Of a stretch of 55,981 nt of DNA, positions 46,611-55,665 are shown piece by piece. How positions within the stretch are numbered: position 1 is the stretch's first letter; each line of letters begins with the position of its first letter. Below the pieces are notes generated by a model. It was not told the origin of the DNA. It did no database searches and saw only the letters and a program-made list of their open reading frames with translations. Source of the DNA: Opitutia bacterium (GTDB lineage: Bacteria > Verrucomicrobiota > Verrucomicrobiia > Opitutales > Opitutaceae); the NCBI GenBank assembly GCA_947474365.1, contig CANJIU010000060.1, forward strand, positions 1 to 55,981, read 5' to 3'. The translations under genes were made by a program, and so were the position numbers.

Positions 46611-47411
46611 ATGACCCTTCGTGCCCTCACCCTCGCCGTACCTGCGGTTGCCGTTGTTGTTCTTGCCGGCTGCGCCAGCGCGCCGGCCGAAAGCAACGAG
46701 TCTTCCGCGCCGGCTGGAAATGCAGTCGCGACCGCGTCTTCGACGGAATCGAGCGTACCCCGCTCCTCTGCCGAGACTAAGACAAGTTCCAGCACCGCGG
46801 AGAAGGCGTCGGCCGGCACGAGCGAAACACCGCGGAGCACCTGGCGGGCGGAGCGGGAGACCCGCACGACGAACGCCACCGCATCGAGCGGCTCGAGCAG
46901 CGGCTCCGGCGGTAATTCAGGCGGTGCGCGTGCATCGAATTCGGCCGACACCGCCAAATTGGTCGAGCAACTCAACGACGCCTCCCGGGAACTGGCGACG
47001 CTGCGCACCGCCAATGCCAAACTTCGGGCCGAACGCTCCCAGTCTTCAGCTTCCGCCTCCTCATCGTCCACCAAAGCGGATCCCGCCGATGAAAAGCTGG
47101 CCTCCAATCTGAAGTCGTATGCATCCTTCAAGCAGGAGATGGCGAACATCTTTGCCGAGGTCGATCGGGTGCGGCAGGAAAATGCCGGATTGAACAGCAA
47201 TCTGAAGTCCGCCGTCGAACAGGCGGATCAGGCGCGGGCGGCCTTGACCAAGGCGGAAAAGGAATTGCGGGCCGAGCAAAAATCACGGGCCGAGGCGGAA
47301 AAGGTCGCGGCGGATCTTCGCGATCAGTTGCGGGCCGTGGCGCGCGCGCTTTCCGCCGCCGGTCTCAGTGTCGACAAGCTCTCTGCGTCCGGAGAATCGT
47401 CGAAGCGATAG
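46611..47411 (+). CDS. Lipoprotein with a C-terminal coiled coil
   Basis: The 266-residue product has a signal peptide with lipobox VLAGC (about residue 20), then a Ser/Thr/Ala-rich linker to about 120. A heptad-rich region follows: LVEQLNDASRELATLRTANAK and, after a break, VDRVRQENAGLNSNLKSAVE through AEKVAADLRDQL. The shape is a lipid anchor, flexible linker and coiled-coil rod, suited to spanning the periplasm or organising the envelope. I do not recognise a named family. ATG 46611 places the signal peptide at the N-terminus. Confidence 0.75.
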   Translation: MTLRALTLAVPAVAVVVLAGCASAPAESNESSAPAGNAVATASSTESSVPRSSAETKTSSSTAEKASAGTSETPRSTWRAERETRTTNATASSGSSSGSGGNSGGARASNSADTAKLVEQLNDASRELATLRTANAKLRAERSQSSASASSSSTKADPADEKLASNLKSYASFKQEMANIFAEVDRVRQENAGLNSNLKSAVEQADQARAALTKAEKELRAEQKSRAEAEKVAADLRDQLRAVARALSAAGLSVDKLSASGESSKR

Positions 47412-47423
47412 GCTGGGTGCTTC

Positions 47424-47448
47424 CTGGGGACGCGACGCCCACGTCGCG
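47424..47448. repeat. Half copy of the palindromic dispersed element
   Basis: CTGGGG at 47424 is followed by CGCGACG (47431-47437), a CCCA loop and CGTCGCG (47442-47448), a perfect seven-base stem. It matches the left arm of the elements at 708-768 and 3518-3580 with one base changed. It lies between the lipoprotein and oxidoreductase genes. Confidence 0.7.
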
Positions 47449-47522
47449 TTTTGCCTGCCTGCCTGCCGTGACGCAGTGCGTTTCGGGATTCTCCTTTGGG
47501 TTGATTTCGGTTTTGTGAGGGC

Positions 47523-48491
47523 ATGCTCGCCATACGCATCCATGAAACCGGCGGCGCGGAAAAGCTGCGCGCCGAAGACATTCCCGTCCCGTCGCCGCGG
47601 GCGGGCGAAATCCGATTCCGCGTCGAGGCGGTCGGAGTCAACTTCATCGACACCTACCATCGGAGCGGTCTCTACAAGGTGGAGCTGCCGCACACCCTCG
47701 GGCAGGAGGCCGCTGGTGTCGTGACGGCGGTGGGGGCGGGCGTGACAGAGCTTCGCCCCGGCGATCGCGTGGCGACCGCGCGCGCCAATGGCGCTTATGC
47801 CGCCGAGACGACGGTGCCGGCGGCGCTGGCGGTTCGGGTGCCGGACAGTGTCTCTTCTGCCCTCGCGGCGGCGGTGTTGTTGCAGGGGATGACGGCCCAT
47901 TATCTGGCCGGTGATACGTTTCCGTTGAAAGCGGGCGATACTGCGCTGGTGCATGCGGGCGCCGGTGGGGTCGGGCTGTTGCTGATCCAGATCGCGAAAA
48001 GCCGCGGGGCGAGAATCATCGCCACCGTCGGCAATGAGGAGAAGGCGGCGCTGGCGCGCGATGCCGGCGCGGACGCCGTGTGCCTCTACACGCGCGAGAA
48101 TTTCGCCGAGGCTGCGCGGGCGTTTTCCAACGGCCGGGGCGTCGATGTGGCCTATGATTCGGTGGGCCGCGACACCTTTGAAGGCACGCTGAACAGCCTG
48201 CGTCCGCGCGGGATGTTTGTCTCGTACGGCAACGCGAGCGGCCCCGTGCCGCCGTTCGCCCCGCTGGTGCTATCGCAAAAGGGTTCGCTGTTCTTCACGC
48301 GACCGACGCTCGCGCACTACACCCAGACGCCCGCCGAGTTGAACGCGCGGGCTGGCGAGCTGTTTGACTGGATGTCGTCGGGCCGGCTGCGTGTGCGCAT
48401 TGGCGCGACGTATCCGCTTTCCGCCGCCGCCGAGGCGCATCGCGCTCTCGAGGGTCGGGCGACGACGGGCAAGGTGCTGCTGATTCCGTAG
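47523..48491 (+). CDS. NADPH:quinone oxidoreductase (zinc-independent MDR family)
   Basis: The 322-residue product belongs to the QOR branch of the medium-chain dehydrogenases. It has the GroES-like start (RIHETGGAEKLRAEDIPVP, VGVNFIDTYHRSGLY, GQEAAGVV) and the NADPH motif AGAGGVGLLLIQIAK. No catalytic or structural zinc cysteines are seen. It likely reduces quinones or alpha,beta-unsaturated carbonyls with NADPH. The purU gene starts 60 bases after its stop. Confidence 0.93.
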   Translation: MLAIRIHETGGAEKLRAEDIPVPSPRAGEIRFRVEAVGVNFIDTYHRSGLYKVELPHTLGQEAAGVVTAVGAGVTELRPGDRVATARANGAYAAETTVPAALAVRVPDSVSSALAAAVLLQGMTAHYLAGDTFPLKAGDTALVHAGAGGVGLLLIQIAKSRGARIIATVGNEEKAALARDAGADAVCLYTRENFAEAARAFSNGRGVDVAYDSVGRDTFEGTLNSLRPRGMFVSYGNASGPVPPFAPLVLSQKGSLFFTRPTLAHYTQTPAELNARAGELFDWMSSGRLRVRIGATYPLSAAAEAHRALEGRATTGKVLLIP

Positions 48492-48551
48492 AGCTGACAG
48501 ACCACACCCGGCGCGTGACAAGGGACACGTGTTCCGTAGAGTGCGCCCTTC

Positions 48552-49415
48552 ATGTCCGTCCTACCCGCCACCCTCATCGCCCTCCTGCACGGCCCCGATC
48601 AACCCGGTCTCGTGGCGCGGGTCTCCGGCTGGATCTTCGCCCGCGGCGGCAACATTTTGCACGCCGACCAGCACCGCGATATGGAGGCCGGGATTTTTTT
48701 CCAGCGCATCGAGTGGGTGCCGACGGGCGCGGCCGGCGTGGCGGAGCGCGAGGCGGCGGACTTCCTCGCGTTTGCCGCGTCGCTCGGCATGCAGGCGCAG
48801 ATGATGATATCGAGCCGTCGGCTGCGGTTGGCGCTCTTCGTTTCCAAGGCCGATCATTGTTTTCACGACCTCATCCTGCGGTGGAAAGCCGGCGACTTCT
48901 CCGGCGATCTGGTCGCCGTCATCGGCAACCATGACGACCTCGCCGGCGCGGCGCGCGGCTATGGGCTGCCGTTTCACCATGTGCCCGTGACGGCGGAAAC
49001 GAAGGCCGAGGCCGAGGCGCGGCAGCTGGCGCTCCTGCGCGAACTCGACATCGATCTGGTCGTGCTCGCGCGCTACATGCAGGTGCTGTCGGCGGATTTT
49101 TTGGCGAAGTTGGGTCGCCCTGTGATCAACATCCATCACTCGTTTCTCCCGGCGTTTGCCGGTGGCCGACCGTATCATCAGGCGCACGCGCGCGGGGTGA
49201 AGCTGATCGGCGCGACGGCGCATTACGCGACGCGCGATCTCGACGAAGGCCCGATCATCAACCAGGACGTCGCGCGCGTGACGCACCGCCACGGGGTCGA
49301 GGATCTCATCCGCAAGGGCCGCGACCTCGAGAAAACCGTGCTCGCCCAGGCCGTGCGCTGGCACCTCGAGGGCCGCGTGCTCGTCTACGGCAACAAAACC
49401 GTGGTGTTCGACTGA
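48552..49415 (+). CDS. purU: Formyltetrahydrofolate deformylase
   Basis: PurU hydrolyses 10-formyltetrahydrofolate to formate and tetrahydrofolate, supplying formate or balancing one-carbon pools. The 287-residue length is typical. The ACT domain is at residues 5-80 (LLHGPDQPGLVARVSGWIFA) and the formyltransferase domain follows, with IGNHDDL, INIHHSFLPAFAGGRPY and the HYATRDLDEGPI segment carrying the catalytic Asn, His and Asp. The start is ATG 48552. A GC-rich hairpin lies at 49440-49463. Confidence 0.95.
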   Translation: MSVLPATLIALLHGPDQPGLVARVSGWIFARGGNILHADQHRDMEAGIFFQRIEWVPTGAAGVAEREAADFLAFAASLGMQAQMMISSRRLRLALFVSKADHCFHDLILRWKAGDFSGDLVAVIGNHDDLAGAARGYGLPFHHVPVTAETKAEAEARQLALLRELDIDLVVLARYMQVLSADFLAKLGRPVINIHHSFLPAFAGGRPYHQAHARGVKLIGATAHYATRDLDEGPIINQDVARVTHRHGVEDLIRKGRDLEKTVLAQAVRWHLEGRVLVYGNKTVVFD

Positions 49416-49439
49416 GGCGGGCGCAGGGACACGCAAAGA

Positions 49440-49463
49440 ACCGCGGGTCGGCGGGCCCGCGGT
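49440..49463. terminator. GC-rich hairpin after purU
   Basis: ACCGCGGG at 49440-49447 pairs perfectly with CCCGCGGT at 49456-49463 across an eight-base loop, 24 bases after the purU stop. There is no T-run, so it is only a possible terminator. Confidence 0.4.
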
Positions 49464-49489
49464 CGTGAGCATCGGGCGTCTCCGTGTCG

Positions 49490-49591
49490 TTACGGCAGTT
49501 CGTAGATTTCGACGAGTGCCGTGCCGGTGGAGCCTCCAACGCCGCTGATTTGCGCAGAGTAGGCGCCGGCAGAAAGAGTCAGCACCGCAAA
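49490..49591 (-). pseudogene. Remnant of a VLIR/Ig-type surface protein C-terminus
   Basis: On the minus strand, the last 33 residues of an open frame read LSAGAYSAQISGVGGS then TGTALVEIYELP before TAA at 49490-49492. They closely match the end of the intact Ig-like protein at 52955 (LEPGAYTAQVGG ... GTGIALVEVYDAAP). Upstream of this short match the frame runs into unrelated sequence overlapping the start of the YfgM-like gene. It therefore looks like the surviving end of a second copy of that domain, most of it lost. Confidence 0.7.
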
Positions 49592-49660
49592 AACACAGGG
49601 ATGGACAGCGGGGCGGGGTTTTGTTCTCGTCACCGGTTCCAAAGCCCAATCCCTCGCGAT

Positions 49661-50410
49661 ATGACCACGCCCGCCACTCCTTCCACCAAAACGCCCGCCG
49701 GTGACGACCGCAATCTGGTCGCTGTCGATCCCCTTACGGCGGTCTCGTTTGAGGACAAGTTTCACCTGTTTTGGAAGAAGAACCAGAATGCCGTTTACGC
49801 GGTCTGCGGGCTCGTTCTCTTGGGAATCGTGGGCAAGGAAGGTTGGGAATACATGGCCCGTCAGAAGGAGCTGGACGTCGAAAAGGCCTATGCCGCCGCC
49901 ACCACCCCGGAGCAATTGAAGGCGTTTGCCGCGGCCAATGCCAGTCACTCTCTCGGCGGGGTTGCCCAGCTGCGGATGGCGGACGACGCCTACAAGGCGG
50001 GCAAGTCCGCCGAAGCTGTGGCGGGCTATGATGCGGCCGCGGCGGCGCTGTCGGAAGGTCCGCTGGTCGCCCGGGCTCAGTTGGGACGCGCCCTGGCCAA
50101 GATTCAGGCGGGAAAAAGCTCCGAGGGCGTCGGCGAGTTGAAGAAGCTCGCTGATGACGCGAACCAGCTCAAAGCCATTCGGTCCGAGTCGGCGTACCAT
50201 CTTACCAGCCTTTCCGTTGACGGTGGCAACGCCGCCGACGCTCAAAAGTATGTCGATCAGCTGATGCAGATCGATGCCACCAGCCAGTGGACGCAGCGTG
50301 CGATGTCGCTGCGCGCCAGCATGCCCTCGACCCCGGCTCCGGCCGCCGCGGAGGCGCCGAAGAAGGACGCCCCTTCGTCTGGCGTGCAGGTCAAGATTCC
50401 CGGGAAGTAA
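49661..50410 (+). CDS. YfgM-like TPR protein
   Basis: The 249-residue product has a short cytoplasmic N-terminus, a membrane helix at about 44-60 (YAVCGLVLLGIVGKEGW) and a periplasmic region with three to four TPR-type helix pairs (LGGVAQLRMADDAYKAGKSAEA, LVARAQLGRALAKIQAGKS). This order matches the YfgM family of Sec-translocon-associated proteins. The C-terminus is Pro/Ala-rich and disordered. ATG 49661 is chosen; the frame upstream overlaps the pseudogene region. Confidence 0.8.
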   Translation: MTTPATPSTKTPAGDDRNLVAVDPLTAVSFEDKFHLFWKKNQNAVYAVCGLVLLGIVGKEGWEYMARQKELDVEKAYAAATTPEQLKAFAAANASHSLGGVAQLRMADDAYKAGKSAEAVAGYDAAAAALSEGPLVARAQLGRALAKIQAGKSSEGVGELKKLADDANQLKAIRSESAYHLTSLSVDGGNAADAQKYVDQLMQIDATSQWTQRAMSLRASMPSTPAPAAAEAPKKDAPSSGVQVKIPGK

Positions 50411-50446
50411 CGCAACGGCCTGGCCGGCGGTTTGAGCCGGCCCGGT

Positions 50447-52057
50447 TTATCGGGCGTTTCCTCCGCTGGATTCCGCCAACGCCAGGCGCGCCGCACCGAT
50501 GGCTGCGGGCGCATCGCGGGAAAACAGAAACAAATCACTGCCCATTTTTCGTTCGGCGACGCGCAGCAGGTCGGGCGACGGCCGGCGCATGCGGATGAGG
50601 CGTTGCAAATGCCCGGCGAGTGCGTCGACGCGGTTCAACGTCAGATCGAGTTCAATCAGGCGGGAAAGCGCGGCCTGGTTCAGCGGGTCGATGGCGACCG
50701 CCTTTTGCAGCACCTGCCACGCAGGGCGCATCGCATCGAGCGCCGCGAACCGGGCGGCGACGACTTGTAGGTTTTCCGCGGGGAGATGGGGTTGTTGCAG
50801 GAAATTGGTGAGGAAAATTTGCGCCGTGGAACTGTCGCCCAGACCGAGATGCGCGATTGCCAGCAGACTGTCGGAAAGGGAGCGAAGGCGGCCTTCTGGC
50901 GTCGCTTTTTCGGATAACTCGCGAAGGCGATCGATCGCCCCGCGGTAGTCGCGCGCCACGATGGCCGCCTCGATGGCCAGAAACGCAAACGCCTCGGTCG
51001 GCAGGCGGCGTTGCGCCGCGTGCTCCACGACGCGGCGAACCAGCGCGGGTTCGCCCGCGTTGGCGCCGAATTCCGCGAGCACGGTCAGTGCCGGCAGGTC
51101 GGCCGGGAAGTCGCCCAACAAGGAATCCACCTCCGCCGCCAGGCGGGCGGTCTCACCGGCGCGCCGGTACGCCTCGAGGAGCAGGACCCTCGCTTCCGGT
51201 CGGGTCGGATGGGCGAGTTGAAAGGTGAGGCTGGCGCGCCGCGCCTCATCCTCCCGGCCAAGTTCACGGAGTTGTGCGACAAGTTCGTGATGAATTTCAA
51301 AATCGTCGGGAAACGAGCTGGCGATTTGGCGCAGCTGAACGAGTGCGAGCTCGGAATATCCCCGTTCCCGCTCGATGCGCGTGCTCAACAGCGCGGCGTC
51401 GCGCGTGGGCGCGAGCCCGGGTGCACTGCGAAGTAAATCTTCCGCCTGATCATAGTGGCCAAGATGGTGCGCCGCGGTGGCTGCGGCAAAAGCGAGCACC
51501 CGTGCCACGTCGGGGCCGGGCGACCGATCTGCCTTCAGGCGGGAAACCAAGCCGATCACCTCTGCGTCGTCGCGCTGGCGGAGCAGAAAATGGAAAACGG
51601 GTTTCAGGAACTCGGCGTCGTCCGCATGAAAACGCAGTCCCTCCAGCAGCGTTTGCCGCGCCGGTGCGGCGCCGCGGCTGGCGTGGCGCAGTCTGGCGAC
51701 GAACAGCCGGCCGTCGCGGTCCGCCGGGCAAAGTTCCAGTCCGCGCCCGGCTAGCATGAGCGCCTCGCTGAATTTCACCTCCGCCAGCCGGCGCCGCGCT
51801 TCGCTGAAAAAATATTCGCCACGGGCGATACGCACCTTCGGCCAGTGCGAGGGGAGCACAACGTCAATGAAGCGAACGGCCGTGTTCCGTTTGTGGACGC
51901 GATCAAAGTAATAGATTCCCAACGCACCTGTAAGGTAGGCGGCGGCGCTCAGCACCAGCAGCACCAACGCGAGCCGGCGCCATCGGCGGCGCCGCCCGCC
52001 CCGTCGCAGGGCCGGCGGGTGGGATGACCCGGTGAAAGGCGCGGACGGGTTCGTCAT
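50447..52057 (-). CDS. Membrane-anchored TPR protein of unknown function
   Basis: The 536-residue product starts with an Arg-rich tail, then one membrane helix (RRLALVLLVLSAAAYLTGALGIYYF, about 27-51). The remainder is helical repeats of the TPR type (ALMLAGRGLELCPADRD, LRLLAAPGL-type pairs, HHLGHYDQAEDLLRSAPGLAP). It resembles the periplasmic TPR proteins of cell-envelope or exopolysaccharide systems, but no partner is adjacent. The next gene on the same strand, the PEP-CTERM gene, ends 12 bases before its start, so the two may be co-transcribed. Confidence 0.75.
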   Translation of the reverse strand: MTNPSAPFTGSSHPPALRRGGRRRRWRRLALVLLVLSAAAYLTGALGIYYFDRVHKRNTAVRFIDVVLPSHWPKVRIARGEYFFSEARRRLAEVKFSEALMLAGRGLELCPADRDGRLFVARLRHASRGAAPARQTLLEGLRFHADDAEFLKPVFHFLLRQRDDAEVIGLVSRLKADRSPGPDVARVLAFAAATAAHHLGHYDQAEDLLRSAPGLAPTRDAALLSTRIERERGYSELALVQLRQIASSFPDDFEIHHELVAQLRELGREDEARRASLTFQLAHPTRPEARVLLLEAYRRAGETARLAAEVDSLLGDFPADLPALTVLAEFGANAGEPALVRRVVEHAAQRRLPTEAFAFLAIEAAIVARDYRGAIDRLRELSEKATPEGRLRSLSDSLLAIAHLGLGDSSTAQIFLTNFLQQPHLPAENLQVVAARFAALDAMRPAWQVLQKAVAIDPLNQAALSRLIELDLTLNRVDALAGHLQRLIRMRRPSPDLLRVAERKMGSDLFLFSRDAPAAIGAARLALAESSGGNAR

Positions 52058-52069
52058 GCCACGTGGACC

Positions 52070-52777
52070 TCAGAGCGGCGTTCGGACGTATTCGGCGCTG
52101 GCTGTTTCCCGCTCTGTCGCGGCCGACGGTGAATTGACCGGAGTTCGTCTCCGCCGGCGCCAGATCGAGAGTGCCAGCGCGGACGCGCCCGCCAGTGCGG
52201 CGTAGGTGGAGGGTTCTGGAATCGCCGAGACACTGCCGTTAAACGTGAAGTCGTTCACGCTGAACGTGCCGCTCGCGGACGATGCGCTCCAGCCGTACAG
52301 ACGGAACTCCAGGGCCGACGACAGGCCCTGAAACGCGCCGCCGGTGAGGGTAATCGTGGCGCCGGTGGCGGTCGCCGTTCCGAGGCCCGTGCTGAAACTG
52401 TCGGCGCTGGTGCGAAAGGAAAATGTCGAGGGGCCGGTGCCGGAGGCCTGGCCAGTGTAGACGAAGCTCGTCAGATTGAGCGTCGCGCCGCCCGTGGGCG
52501 TGATCGTCCAGGTGAAATAATCGTTCGCGTCGAGCGAGGCGGAGTTCCATCCCGTTGCCGTGTAGCGATCGGTGGCGTTGCTCCCGCTGATGCCGGAGCC
52601 GCGTCCGATGCCGGTGACGGTGAGTTTTGAATTCACGGTCTGGCCGGTGGTGTACGGGTTCGAGGTGTTGGGATTCGTTCCGGTGATGGTGTTGCTGAAC
52701 ACTGCTTGGGCGGACAACTCCGCGGTGGGCAAAATCGCAGCGAGGAGAAGGAGAAGCGTCGTTCGGAGTGCGTGCAT
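52070..52777 (-). CDS. PEP-CTERM protein
   Basis: The 235-residue product has a signal peptide (TTLLLLLAAILPTAELSA), a Ser/Thr/Gly-rich beta-type body of about 150 residues, and the sorting signal IPEPSTYAALAGASALALSIWRRRRR near residue 190-212. PEP-CTERM proteins are processed by an exosortase (EpsH/XrtA-like, not in this window) and placed on the outer surface, often with exopolysaccharide. Unusually, 24 residues follow the arginine cluster (TPVNSPSAATERE ... YVRTPL), where members normally end within a few residues. A palindrome lies about 110 bases upstream. Confidence 0.88.
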   Translation of the reverse strand: MHALRTTLLLLLAAILPTAELSAQAVFSNTITGTNPNTSNPYTTGQTVNSKLTVTGIGRGSGISGSNATDRYTATGWNSASLDANDYFTWTITPTGGATLNLTSFVYTGQASGTGPSTFSFRTSADSFSTGLGTATATGATITLTGGAFQGLSSALEFRLYGWSASSASGTFSVNDFTFNGSVSAIPEPSTYAALAGASALALSIWRRRRRTPVNSPSAATERETASAEYVRTPL

Positions 52778-52884
52778 GCGGGACGGCCCGAGCGCGACGC
52801 CGTCGGTGTCCCGGAAGGACAGGGCGTAATCGCGAGGGCCGCTGCGATTGAGCCGGCCGATCCAGATGTGTACCACCACTGCCG

Positions 52885-52902
52885 ATACCCGAATTTGGGT
52901 AT
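52885..52902. promoter_or_regulatory. Palindrome upstream of the PEP-CTERM gene
   Basis: ATACCC at 52885-52890 and GGGTAT at 52897-52902 flank GAATTT. The arms are a perfect six-base inverted repeat with a six-base AT-rich centre, the form of a homodimeric regulator site. It is 108-125 bases before the start of the PEP-CTERM gene (52777) and 53 bases before the end of the Ig-like gene. No second copy was seen in the window. Confidence 0.45.
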
Positions 52903-52954
52903 GGCCCGCGATTGCCGGTGGGGATCGTTCTCCGCGGGGCGCCGCGAATTCCGC

Positions 52955-55498
52955 CTACGGCGCCGCGTCGTACACTTCCACCAGGGCGATGCCCGTGCCG
53001 TTGTTGCCGTTGGTCGGGCCGCCGACCTGCGCGGTGTAGGCGCCGGGCTCGAGATAGATCAACATCGCCGCATCGACACTCTGGTTGTTGAGCGCGAACG
53101 CCCCGACCTTCGCGGAGGCGTCACGGATGAGCACCGCATCGGGATCGCGGAACCAGTCGTCGTTGTTCTTCATCGCGGTCGCGCCGCGGAAGAGCGTCAG
53201 CTGCGGATTCGCGAGCGCTCCCTGCACATTGAATGGGTCGCCACCGAGGGTCTGTCCGATACCGCGGATCAGCACGCGCTGCGGTGCGCTGCCGGTGATG
53301 ACGAAGCCGGCGATCAAGGGCGCCGCCGGCGTCACGATGCCGCGGGCGGACACGTTCACGAGCCGGCGGGAACCGGAGGTCTCGTTGGCCTCGAGCACCT
53401 CGTACACCTCGGCGAGCGCGATGCCGTTGCCGCCGCCGATGATGACCGTGTAGGGGCCGGGGTTGAGCGTCGTGACGAGGGCGGCGTCGTTGCTGTTGTT
53501 GGGGAAGGGAAACGCCCCGACGCGCGCGCTGGCGGCCGTGATCGTGGCGGCGTTGGCGGCGGGATTGCCCCAATTGTCGTTTTGCGCCGTCAGTGTGCTG
53601 CCGCGGTAAAGTTGCAGGTTGGGATCGCCCAGCGCGCCGGCGACGTTGAGTGGCGCTTGGGCGAGCGCGGGGCCGGCGGCGCGAATCAGCACCTGCTTCG
53701 CCGTCGCGCCACTCACGACAAATCCCGTGATCAGCGGCGCGGCCGCCGTCGTCGTGCTGCGCACCGAGAGATTCACAATGTGTTCGGTGCCGGCGAGGGC
53801 CTCGTTGGCGCCGGCAAAGGTGCCGGTCACATTGCCCACGCGCACGGTGCCGCTGAGCGCGCCGTTGCTGAAACCGAGATCGAGGACCGCCTGCGTCGTC
53901 GTCGTGAGGGCGAGCCGGCCGTTGCTGCCGATGCTGCCGCTGGCGGAATCGACGGTCGTACCGTTCGCGGTCAGGAGGAAGGCGCGGCTGCTCGGACCCA
54001 CGAGGACGTAGCCGCGGCTGGCTGCGCTGCCGATGAGGGCCGCCTGATAGAATCCGGCCTGCGGCGAAGGCGTGCCGGTGGCGGTCACTCGGGCCCCGCG
54101 CAGGGTGATCGCGGCCTCGGGCAAGGAGCCCGTGATTTCTCCCGTCGTATCATTTACCGTGCCGCGCAGGGTGCCCGTGCGCGCGCCGACGGAAACGTTG
54201 GCCGAGAAATTTCCGGTCGCGTCGAGAGCGAGATCGAGGACCGCCAGGCCCGCCTGGAGGCTGGTCACGTGGCCGAGGAAGACGCCGGTGCGGTTGGCCC
54301 GGACGAGCACGGCAAAGTCACCGGCCCCTCCCGCCGCACCGGTTGCGGTGCTGAACTGGCCAAAATAGGTGCCGGAAAAATCCCTGGTGGTGCCGCCCCC
54401 GCCGCCGGTGCTGGGGGCGTTGACGACCAGCGTTGCGACTGTGCTCGTGACGCTTCCGATCGCGTTGGTCGCGATGACATCGTAGCGGGCCGCGTCCGCC
54501 GCCGCGGCGCTCGCGATGCGGAGGGTGGTGGTGGTGGCGCCGGCGATGGCGGTGCCGTTTTTCCGCCACTGAAACGTGGGGGCGGGGAATCCTGTGGCCG
54601 CCGCGGTGAAGGTCACGGCGGTGCCGGTCGTCACCGTCTGGCTGGCCGGCGAGGTGGTCAGCACCGGGGCGGCGTTTACCGTCAGCGTGGCGCTGGCGGT
54701 GGAGGTTCCGAGGAAGTTGGTGGCGGTTACCGTGTAGCGACCGGCGTCGGTCAGGGCGGCGCTCGGAATCGTCAGCGTCGCCGCGGTGGCATTGGCCAGA
54801 ACGACGCCGTCCTTTTGCCATTGATACGTTGGCGTGGGGGTGCCGATGGCGGAGGTGCGCAGCGCCACCGCCGTCCCGGCGGTGACCGTCTGGTCGGTGG
54901 GGGCGCCTGTGATGAAGGGCGAGAGCGCGCCCGCGACAAACGTGATGGTGCGTTCGATCGGATCCGCCGCCGCGATTGTGGTGGTGCCGGCCTGGGAGGC
55001 GCGCACGATGACGTTGCCGCCGGCACCGGTCAGGAGGTTGCCCGCCAGCGTGGCGGAGCCCGACAGAATCGTGAACGTCACGGGCAGATTGGACGACGAG
55101 GTTGCGGTCAGCACGACGCCGGACCCGGACGACACGATGGTGGCGGAGGTGGTGAACGACAGGGTTTGCGGGCGCTTGGTGACGTAAATTGCAGCCCCCT
55201 GGGTGGTGACCGATCCGGCGGTGTTGACCGCCACGAGGTGATAGACTGTGGAGTCGGAGAGGGCCGCCGCCGCGATGGTAAACGAGGCGTTGGTGGCGCC
55301 GGGAACAGCCGTGCCGGACTTCAGCCACTGCAGGGTGGGAGTGGGGGTGCCGTCGATCTTGGTCGTGAGGGTGGCCGGTTCACCCAGATAGGCAGTGATG
55401 CTCTCAGGTTGGGTGATGACGGTGGGGGCCACCTGCCCGAACAGGGAGCAGCAGCTGGCAAGGACACCGCACAGGGCAAGAAAACCAAGACGCATCAT
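52955..55498 (-). CDS. Secreted Ig-like surface protein with VLIR-type C-terminal repeats
   Basis: The 847-residue product starts MMRLGFLALCGVLASCCSLFG (signal peptide). Three Ig-like domains are at about 25-107, 191-275 and 276-360. They share the layout P..(T/V)..G..(V/A)TLTT..G.P.PTLQW.KNG...... A repeat with RPQTLSFTTSA lies between the first two. After a Gly/Thr linker (about 365) comes a beta-rich region (FSGTYFGQFS onward). Two tandem units of about 110 residues near the end each contain QVLIRAAGPAL or RVLIRGIGQTL and finish with GIALAEVYE / GIALVEVYD. These are typical of Verrucomicrobiota surface proteins and are thought to be adhesion or scaffold modules. The function is unknown. 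Confidence 0.88.
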   Translation of the reverse strand: MMRLGFLALCGVLASCCSLFGQVAPTVITQPESITAYLGEPATLTTKIDGTPTPTLQWLKSGTAVPGATNASFTIAAAALSDSTVYHLVAVNTAGSVTTQGAAIYVTKRPQTLSFTTSATIVSSGSGVVLTATSSSNLPVTFTILSGSATLAGNLLTGAGGNVIVRASQAGTTTIAAADPIERTITFVAGALSPFITGAPTDQTVTAGTAVALRTSAIGTPTPTYQWQKDGVVLANATAATLTIPSAALTDAGRYTVTATNFLGTSTASATLTVNAAPVLTTSPASQTVTTGTAVTFTAAATGFPAPTFQWRKNGTAIAGATTTTLRIASAAAADAARYDVIATNAIGSVTSTVATLVVNAPSTGGGGGTTRDFSGTYFGQFSTATGAAGGAGDFAVLVRANRTGVFLGHVTSLQAGLAVLDLALDATGNFSANVSVGARTGTLRGTVNDTTGEITGSLPEAAITLRGARVTATGTPSPQAGFYQAALIGSAASRGYVLVGPSSRAFLLTANGTTVDSASGSIGSNGRLALTTTTQAVLDLGFSNGALSGTVRVGNVTGTFAGANEALAGTEHIVNLSVRSTTTAAAPLITGFVVSGATAKQVLIRAAGPALAQAPLNVAGALGDPNLQLYRGSTLTAQNDNWGNPAANAATITAASARVGAFPFPNNSNDAALVTTLNPGPYTVIIGGGNGIALAEVYEVLEANETSGSRRLVNVSARGIVTPAAPLIAGFVITGSAPQRVLIRGIGQTLGGDPFNVQGALANPQLTLFRGATAMKNNDDWFRDPDAVLIRDASAKVGAFALNNQSVDAAMLIYLEPGAYTAQVGGPTNGNNGTGIALVEVYDAAP

Positions 55499-55665
55499 CG
55501 GGTTCAACCAAGACGAAGACGCGATGTCCATGCCGCGGTTGCAGGAATCGGCAAGATTGCGGTGGCGCGAGGGCCGATTTGCCCCCGGGCGTCCGTATTC
55601 CCGGTCGCCGCGGGCTGTTTGGCGACGATTTCGGGAGCTGAAGCTGGAGTCTTTCTGCCGGATTT

